Shown in pieces: positions 6,730 to 10,708 of a stretch of 10,708 bases of DNA. The DNA is taken from the NCBI GenBank assembly GCA_900752535.1, contig CAADVV010000272.1, forward strand, positions 1 to 10,708, written 5' to 3'. The DNA comes from Bacteroidales bacterium. GTDB lineage: Bacteria > Bacteroidota > Bacteroidia > Bacteroidales > Muribaculaceae. The notes beneath the pieces were generated by a model that was not told where the DNA came from, made no database searches, and saw nothing but the letters and a program-made list of their open reading frames with translations. The translations under genes were made by a program, and so were the position numbers. Numbering within the stretch: the stretch's first letter is position 1; each line of letters opens with the position of its first letter.

Positions 6730-8466
6730 TCAGGCGTTTTTGGCGCCTTCAATCCATGCGGCGAGGGTATCGGGCACGGGATTTTTCAGACCCAGTTTAT
6801 ATTTCTTGTTGATGCCGATAAGCTCCTGGAGGAGTTTGCCCGGAGCCTCGACGGCAGCGAGGGCCTCGACGGTCAGCACTCCGGCTTTCTGAAGCGGGGC
6901 AACCCAGTCGGCGTCGACGCCGACGGCGGTGAATGCCTCGGGTTTGTCGCGGCGGGCAACCTTCTCGGGACGCATCTGTGGGAAGAAGAGCACCTCCTGG
7001 ATTGTGGTCTGGCCGGTCATGAGCATGACCAGACGGTCCATGCCGATGCCCATGCCCGATGTGGGGGGCATGCCGTATTCGAGGGCGCGGATGAAGTCGG
7101 CGTCGATAATCATGGCCTCGTCGTCGCCCTTCTCGCTCAGGCGCATCTGCTCGACAAAACGCTCATACTGGTCGATGGGGTCGTTAAGCTCGGAGTAGGC
7201 ATTGGCCAGCTCCTTGCCGTTGACCATCAGCTCGAAGCGCTCGGTCAGCTCGGGGTTGTTGCGGTGACGCTTGGTCAGGGGCGACATCTCGATGGGATAG
7301 TCGATGATGAAGGTGGGCTGGATATAGTTGCCCTCGCACTTCTCGCCGAAGATTTCGTCGATGAGTTTGCCCTTGCCCATGGTCTCGTCGACCTCGATGC
7401 CCATGTCGCGGGCGGCCTGACGCAGCTCCTCCTCGGATTTGCCGTTGATGTCATAGCCGGTGTGCTCCAGGATGGCCTCGGCCATGGTGACGCGGCGATA
7501 GGGGGCCTTGAAGTCGATTTCGTGATCGCCGACTCGCACGGTGGTCGTGCCGTTGACGTCGCGGCATATCTTCTCGAGCATACGCTCGGTGAAGCTCATC
7601 ATCCAGTTATAGTCCTTATAGCTGACATAAATCTCCATGCAGGTGAACTCGGGGTTGTGAGTGCGGTCCATGCCTTCGTTGCGGAAGTTTTTGGAGAACT
7701 CATAGACACCCTCGAAGCCGCCGACAATCAGACGCTTGAGATAGAGCTCGTCGGCGATGCGCAGATAGAGGGGAATGTCGAGCGCGTTGTGGTGGGTGAT
7801 GAAGGGGCGTGCGGCGGCGCCGCCGGGGATTGACTGGAGAATGGGGGTCTCGACCTCCATGTAGCCGGCGTTGTTGAAATATTCGCGCATGGAGTTGTAG
7901 ACCTTGTTGCGCTTGATAAATATCTCCTTGACGCCGTCGTTGACCACGAGGTCGACATAGCGGCGGCGGTAGCGCAGCTCGGGGTCGTCAAAAGCGTCAT
8001 AGGTGACGCCGTCCTTGACCTTCACGATGGGGAGGGGACGGAGAGCCTTGGAGAGCACCTTGAGCGAGGTGGCGTGGACGCTGATTTCGCCGGTCTGTGT
8101 GCGGAAGACAAATCCGCCGACGCCGACAAAGTCGCCTATGTCAAGCAGTTTCTTGAAGACGGTGTTGTAGAGCTCCTTATCTTCGCCGGGGCAGAGCTCG
8201 TCGCGGTTGAGATAGACCTGGATGCGTCCGGTGGCGTCCTGAAGCTCCATAAACGAGGCTTTGCCCATGATGCGGCGGCTCATGACGCGGCCGGCGAGAG
8301 TCACCTCGCGGGCGGGAGCGTCGTCGTTAAAGGTCTCTTTGATTTCGTCGGCATGTCCGGTAACCACATATTCCTCTGCGGGATAAGGGTTGATGCCCAT
8401 CTGTCGCATCTGCTCGAGCGAGCCTCTGCGAACAATCTCCTGTTCACTCAGTTCGAGAATATTCAT
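6730..8466 (-). CDS. lysS: Lysyl-tRNA synthetase, class II
   Basis: It charges tRNA-Lys with lysine using ATP, in the cytoplasm. The 578-residue protein has an N-terminal OB-fold anticodon-binding domain (about residues 54-150, with VTLAGRVMSRRIMGKASFMEL) and a class II catalytic core. Motif 1 lies around 185-212 (with GYMEVETPIL), motif 2 is FRNEGMDRTHNPEFTCMEIY (261-280), and motif 3 is GMGIGMDRLVML (471-482). The usual bacterial enzyme ends soon after the FFPQMRPEK segment (494-502). Here about 76 residues follow (503-578; TAVGVDADWVAPLQKAGV, LLQELIGINKKYKLG), resembling a small helix-hairpin-helix-type module; this extension is, as far as I know, common in Bacteroidota. It is the first gene of the minus-strand operon, with a strong promoter 20-50 bp upstream and a short leader. 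The start MNILELSEQEIVRR is unambiguous. Confidence 0.97.
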   Translation of the reverse strand: MNILELSEQEIVRRGSLEQMRQMGINPYPAEEYVVTGHADEIKETFNDDAPAREVTLAGRVMSRRIMGKASFMELQDATGRIQVYLNRDELCPGEDKELYNTVFKKLLDIGDFVGVGGFVFRTQTGEISVHATSLKVLSKALRPLPIVKVKDGVTYDAFDDPELRYRRRYVDLVVNDGVKEIFIKRNKVYNSMREYFNNAGYMEVETPILQSIPGGAAARPFITHHNALDIPLYLRIADELYLKRLIVGGFEGVYEFSKNFRNEGMDRTHNPEFTCMEIYVSYKDYNWMMSFTERMLEKICRDVNGTTTVRVGDHEIDFKAPYRRVTMAEAILEHTGYDINGKSEEELRQAARDMGIEVDETMGKGKLIDEIFGEKCEGNYIQPTFIIDYPIEMSPLTKRHRNNPELTERFELMVNGKELANAYSELNDPIDQYERFVEQMRLSEKGDDEAMIIDADFIRALEYGMPPTSGMGIGMDRLVMLMTGQTTIQEVLFFPQMRPEKVARRDKPEAFTAVGVDADWVAPLQKAGVLTVEALAAVEAPGKLLQELIGINKKYKLGLKNPVPDTLAAWIEGAKNA

Positions 8467-8488
8467 CTTTAATTCCGGTTATTTGGCG

Positions 8489-8519
8489 CAAAATTACTAA
8501 ATTTCGGCCGAATTTCAAT
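8489..8519 (-). promoter_or_regulatory. Promoter of lysS-gpsA-pgi (Bacteroidota type)
   Basis: Read on the minus strand, ATTG (8516-8519) is followed by a 19-bp spacer and then TAATTTTG (8489-8496), which fits the Bacteroidota -7 element TAnnTTTG exactly and the -33 element at three of four bases. Transcription would begin near 8480-8485, giving a leader of only about 15-20 bases. The spacer contains a near-perfect palindrome (8500-8515). No equally good plus-strand promoter for the divergent flavoprotein gene was found; TAAATTTC at 8498-8505 is a weak candidate with no -33 partner. Confidence 0.75.
8500..8515. promoter_or_regulatory. Palindrome in the lysS promoter spacer, possible operator
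   Basis: TTCGGCCGAA (8503-8512) is a perfect 10-bp inverted repeat. Extended to 8500-8515 it matches at every pair except 8502/8513. It sits between the -33 and -7 elements of the lysS promoter, 17 bp before the flavoprotein start codon, where a bound regulator could affect both directions. A regulator role is inference; palindromes of this size also arise by chance. Confidence 0.3.
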
Positions 8520-8531
8520 AAGTACGTCCAG

Positions 8532-9686
8532 ATGTATAAATCTATTTCACCCCGCATCAAATCATTAGGAGTAGATGACCTCGCAATCGGGCTGTTTGAA
8601 AATCAATATCCCGTACCAGACGGCATAACCTATAATTCATATCTCATTGAGGGCGACGCGCCGATAGTGATGGACACTGTCGACTCGCGGTTTGCCGACG
8701 AATGGCTCTCGAACCTCGATGAAGCCCTTGACGGACGCACGCCCGACGCCCTGGTGTGTCTCCATCTCGAGCCTGACCACTCGGGTACGCTGACCCGCGC
8801 CCTCGAGGCCTATCCCTCGATGAAACTTGTTGTCTCGGCCCGCGCCGCGCAGATGCTCCCGCAGTTTGCCGATGCCACGGTCTTCGACGGCCGTGTGACG
8901 GCCGTCAAGGAGGGCGACACATTCGGGCCGCTGCGTTTCATCATGGCTCCGATGGTCCACTGGCCCGAGGTCATGACCGCATGGTTTGACGAGGAGAAGA
9001 CGCTGTTTGGCGCTGACGCGTTCGGCACATTCGGCACTCCGGGACGCCCTCAGGACGACTGGGCGCCCGAGGCCGCGCGCTACTATTTCAACATCGTGGG
9101 CAAATATGGCGTGCAGGTGCAGGGGCTGCTCAAGAAGTGCGCCGCGCTGCCGATTGAGCGGATATGCTCTCTCCACGGACCTGTGCTCGAGGGCGAAATG
9201 CTCGGCCGCGCCGTGAGCCTCTATGACACCTGGAGCTCATATCGCGCAGACTGCGGCGGCGTCTTCATAGCCGTGGCGTCAATCTACGGCCACACTCTCG
9301 AGGCCGCCGAAAAGCTGCGCGAAATGCTCGGGGGACGCGGCATCGACGTCTGTCTCATCGACCTGTGTCACACCGATGTCAGCTATGCCGTCGCCGAGGC
9401 TTTCCGCCGTCCGACGGTTGTGCTGGCCGCCTCGTCATATGACGCCTCGGTGTTCCCGCCCATGGCTCAGCTGCTCCACCACCTCCAGATAAAGGGCTGG
9501 CGCGGACACCGTGTGGCCCTGATAGAGAACTACTCGTGGGGTGCCACCGCCGCTCGCACCATGTGCTCGATGCTTGAGCCGATGAAGGAGATAACCACGG
9601 TTGAGCCGACCGTTTCGGTGAAAACGCGTCTCGACGCCGCCTCGACCGAGGCTCTGGAGCGTCTGGCAGAAGCCCTGGCTGTATAA
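8532..9686 (+). CDS. FprA family A-type flavoprotein (flavodiiron protein)
   Basis: A cytoplasmic flavodiiron protein that reduces O2 to water and/or NO to N2O, protecting anaerobes. The 384 residues fit class A: a metallo-beta-lactamase-like diiron domain (1 to about 240) followed by a flavodoxin-like FMN domain (about 243-384). All diiron ligands expected from characterised members can be seen: H78, E80 and D82 with H83 in LHLEPDHSG, H143 in MVHWPE, D162 in GADAFG, and H215 in SLHGPV. The FMN phosphate loop is SIYGHT (250-255). There is no rubredoxin domain, so electrons must come from a separate partner, which is not encoded here. Whether O2 or NO is preferred cannot be told from sequence alone. 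It diverges from lysS across 65 bp and is followed after 29 bp by the DUF4294 gene, probably on the same transcript. No Shine-Dalgarno sequence is evident. Confidence 0.93.
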   Translation: MYKSISPRIKSLGVDDLAIGLFENQYPVPDGITYNSYLIEGDAPIVMDTVDSRFADEWLSNLDEALDGRTPDALVCLHLEPDHSGTLTRALEAYPSMKLVVSARAAQMLPQFADATVFDGRVTAVKEGDTFGPLRFIMAPMVHWPEVMTAWFDEEKTLFGADAFGTFGTPGRPQDDWAPEAARYYFNIVGKYGVQVQGLLKKCAALPIERICSLHGPVLEGEMLGRAVSLYDTWSSYRADCGGVFIAVASIYGHTLEAAEKLREMLGGRGIDVCLIDLCHTDVSYAVAEAFRRPTVVLAASSYDASVFPPMAQLLHHLQIKGWRGHRVALIENYSWGATAARTMCSMLEPMKEITTVEPTVSVKTRLDAASTEALERLAEALAV

Positions 9687-9715
9687 TTTTCGGGATTCCG
9701 GCGCGTTATATAACT

Positions 9716-10348
9716 ATGATTCGCAGACTTCTCGCTATATTCATATGTTTCACGATGGCCTGTGGCGCCGCGGTCTTCGCTCAGGAAACTGACGAAGGGC
9801 CCCGCGTCGGCACGGGCCGCATCAAACCCACCAAGGGCTATTATCTCACCGAAATAGACGGCGAGGAGACCATGATGGTCCTTCTGAGCGAGGTGACGGT
9901 CTATCCCGAGCTGAAGTTCAAGAATAAGAAGGAGGAGGAATTCTACTGGCGCACGGTGCGCGACGTCAAACGCGCGCTGCCCTACGCCAAGGTCATCTGC
10001 GAGACCATGCTCGAGACCTATGAGTATATCGAGACGCTGCCGACACAGAAGGAGCGCGACGCCCATCTGAAGCACATGGAGTCGTCGGTCTTCCAGGAAT
10101 ATAAGCCGGCGCTGAAGAAGTTCACCAAGTCGCAGGCGCAGATGCTCTGCAAGCTCATTTACCGCGAGACCGACTCATCGGGCTACAATATCCTGAAAGC
10201 CTTCCTGGGGTCGTTTCGCGCGGGATTCTGGCAGGCTTTCGGCCGTCTGTTCGGCGTGAACCTGAAGACGAGCTATAAGCCCGACAAAGACCGCAAGGAC
10301 GCCATCATCGAGCAGGTCGCCGTCAAGGTCGAACTCGGCCAGCTCTGA
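9716..10348 (+). CDS. DUF4294 domain-containing secreted protein
   Basis: The 210-residue protein begins with a likely Sec signal peptide (MIRRLLAIFICFTMACGAAVFAQ, cleavage probably after AVFA at residue 22). An N-terminal stretch (about 25-56) leads into a DUF4294-like region (about 57-185). Visible family features are LSEVTVYPELKFKNKKEEE, a charged helical segment containing RTVRDVKRALPYAK (79-92), LPTQKERD, LCKLIYRET (144-152), and an aromatic GSFRAGFWQAFGRLFG segment (165-180) followed by NLKTSYKP. No enzymatic motif is recognised, and the family's function is unknown to me. Predicted location is the periplasm or outer face of the cell. A lipoprotein reading with Cys16 is weak because TMAC lacks a good lipobox. 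It lies 29 bp after the flavoprotein gene on the same strand, but nothing in the protein shows a functional link. Confidence 0.85.
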   Translation: MIRRLLAIFICFTMACGAAVFAQETDEGPRVGTGRIKPTKGYYLTEIDGEETMMVLLSEVTVYPELKFKNKKEEEFYWRTVRDVKRALPYAKVICETMLETYEYIETLPTQKERDAHLKHMESSVFQEYKPALKKFTKSQAQMLCKLIYRETDSSGYNILKAFLGSFRAGFWQAFGRLFGVNLKTSYKPDKDRKDAIIEQVAVKVELGQL

Positions 10349-10357
10349 GACGCAGGG

Positions 10358-10388
10358 TAGCTAATTTAGCTAATATAGCCTGTTTAGC
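10358..10388. repeat. Short tandem repeat with 9-bp period
   Basis: TAGC recurs at 10358, 10367, 10376 and 10385, exactly 9 bp apart. The units read TAGCTAATT, TAGCTAATA, TAGCCTGTT and TAGC. Each pair of neighbouring units also forms the inverted element GCTAA-T-TTAGC. It lies between the DUF4294 stop and the SRP RNA promoter. No function can be assigned. Confidence 0.6.
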
Positions 10389-10407
10389 TGCGCCGGAGCA
10401 AAAATAT

Positions 10408-10438
10408 TTTGGCGGTTCGGGAAATATGCTTACCTTTG
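10408..10438 (+). promoter_or_regulatory. Promoter of the SRP RNA gene
   Basis: TTTG (10408-10411), a 19-bp spacer and TACCTTTG (10431-10438) match the Bacteroidota -33/-7 consensus at every defined base. The start of transcription falls close to 10441, where the RNA sequence begins. Confidence 0.85.
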
Positions 10439-10440
10439 CA

Positions 10441-10540
10441 GCCGGGTAAGTCCTACACGGCAAGCTCCCCCTGAACTCCGTCAGATCTTGATCGAAGCAG
10501 CGGTAGGGGGTTGAGCGGCGCGATGTAGTAAGCTTACCCT
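10441..10540 (+). ncRNA. ffs: Bacterial small SRP RNA (4.5S RNA)
   Basis: This is the RNA of the signal recognition particle, the partner of Ffh in membrane protein targeting. The sequence folds as one long hairpin: GGGTAAG (10444-10450) pairs with CTTACCC (10533-10539), CTACA (10453-10457) with TGTAG (10524-10528), and CCCCCT (10467-10472) with AGGGGG (10505-10510). The conserved domain IV is present as CTGAACTCCGTCAG followed by CGAAGCAGCGG, with the invariant AGCAGC of the asymmetric Ffh-binding loop at 10496-10501. The apical loop reads CTTG (10487-10490) closed by a GAT/ATC stem, in place of the more familiar GGAA. The exact ends are estimated from the promoter and the closing stem. Confidence 0.9.
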
Positions 10541-10545
10541 TTTTT
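10533..10545 (+). terminator. 3' end of the SRP RNA transcript
   Basis: The closing strand of the RNA stem (10533-10539) is followed at once by six T residues (10540-10545), as in an intrinsic terminator where the RNA's own hairpin serves as the stem. Confidence 0.55.
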
Positions 10546-10557
10546 CATGCCTGATTT

Positions 10558-10588
10558 TTTGAAGTTTGCATTTTTTGGTGTAACTTTG
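10558..10588 (+). promoter_or_regulatory. Promoter of the tRNA-Gln gene
   Basis: TTTG (10558-10561), a 19-bp spacer and TAACTTTG (10581-10588) match the Bacteroidota consensus at every defined base, with the same spacing as the SRP RNA promoter. Transcription would start near 10591-10596, giving a tRNA leader of about 35-40 bases that contains a 5-bp hairpin (10602-10606 with 10610-10614). Confidence 0.75.
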
Positions 10589-10630
10589 TCGCGCGTTTAA
10601 GGCCCCCGTGGGGCGCTGGACGCATATGAT

Positions 10631-10701
10631 TGTCTTATGGTGTAATGGTAGCACTGCAGTTTTTGGTTCTGCCTGTCCTGGTTCGAGTCCGGGTAAGACA
10701 A
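10631..10701 (+). tRNA. tRNA-Gln (anticodon TTG)
   Basis: A full cloverleaf can be drawn. The acceptor stem TGTCTTA (10631-10637) pairs with TAAGACA (10694-10700), with discriminator A at 10701. The D-arm contains GGTGTAATGGTAGCAC. The anticodon stem is 10656-10659 with 10669-10672, extended by a T-T mismatch, and the loop TTTTGGT (10661-10667) places TTG at 10663-10665. The T-stem CCTGG/CCGGG (10677-10681 with 10689-10693) holds loop TTCGAGT. The terminal CCA is not fully encoded (A-CC-T follows), so it would be added after transcription. Confidence 0.95.
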
Positions 10702-10708
10702 CCTGAGA

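Noticed and set aside
6702..6752. Upstream start for gpsA adding 17 residues
   Set aside because: It would overlap lysS by 23 bp and add a Pro/Thr-rich stretch ahead of a normal GpsA N-terminus.
6550..7833. 427-codon plus-strand open frame opposite lysS and gpsA
   Set aside because: It lies antisense to strongly recognised genes, has a repetitive Gly/Val/Asp/Leu composition typical of mirrored high-GC coding sequence, and shows no domain.
9530..10075. 181-codon minus-strand open frame spanning the flavoprotein/DUF4294 junction
   Set aside because: It crosses two well-supported plus-strand genes and has no family resemblance.
1..10708. CRISPR array, insertion sequence, prophage or att site
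   Set aside because: I saw no regularly spaced direct repeats of CRISPR size, transposase motifs or integrase. The tRNA-Gln gene lies at the edge, so an element inserted downstream of it would be out of view.

Overview
The window looks like a piece of a gut Bacteroidales chromosome, most likely of the Muribaculaceae type. This is inferred from several signs: Bacteroidota promoters (TTTG or ATTG, 19 bp, TAnnTTTG) ahead of three transcription units; a DUF4294 gene, a family found in Bacteroidota; secreted proteins built from jelly-roll and FN3-like modules with a C-terminal sorting-type tail; a LysRS with an extra C-terminal segment; no obvious Shine-Dalgarno sequences; and a fairly high GC content. 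No marker gene fixes the genus.

Layout. (1) Positions 1-4112, plus strand: two adjacent genes for large secreted, probably surface-exposed proteins, 13 bp apart. The first enters from the left edge and nests jelly-roll modules inside FN3-like folds. The second joins a signal peptide, a jelly-roll module, an Omp28/thioredoxin-like domain with a CGYC motif and a sorting-type tail, but an in-frame TGA at 2727-2729 interrupts it. (2) Positions 4113-4298: a convergent intergenic region with two hairpins, one of them a probable terminator. (3) Positions 8466 down to 4299, minus strand: a housekeeping operon lysS-gpsA-pgi (lysyl-tRNA synthetase, glycerol-3-phosphate dehydrogenase, glucose-6-phosphate isomerase) with a well-matched promoter at 8489-8519. 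(4) Positions 8532-10348, plus strand: a divergent pair encoding an A-type flavodiiron protein (O2 or NO reduction) and a secreted DUF4294 protein. (5) Positions 10349-10708: a small 9-bp-period repeat, the SRP RNA gene with its own promoter and U-tract, then a second promoter and tRNA-Gln(TTG).

How the parts relate. The lysS-gpsA-pgi operon joins translation, phospholipid backbone supply and central sugar metabolism, which are ordinary core functions. The flavodiiron protein fits an anaerobe exposed to occasional oxygen or nitric oxide. The secreted pair belongs to the variable surface repertoire of gut Bacteroidota. I see no CRISPR array, phage, transposase or defence island. The points most worth checking are the TGA at a position where Trp is plausible, the nested domain architecture of the first gene, the palindrome inside the lysS promoter, and the CUUG-type loop in the SRP RNA. 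I found no convincing evidence of a wholly new system.
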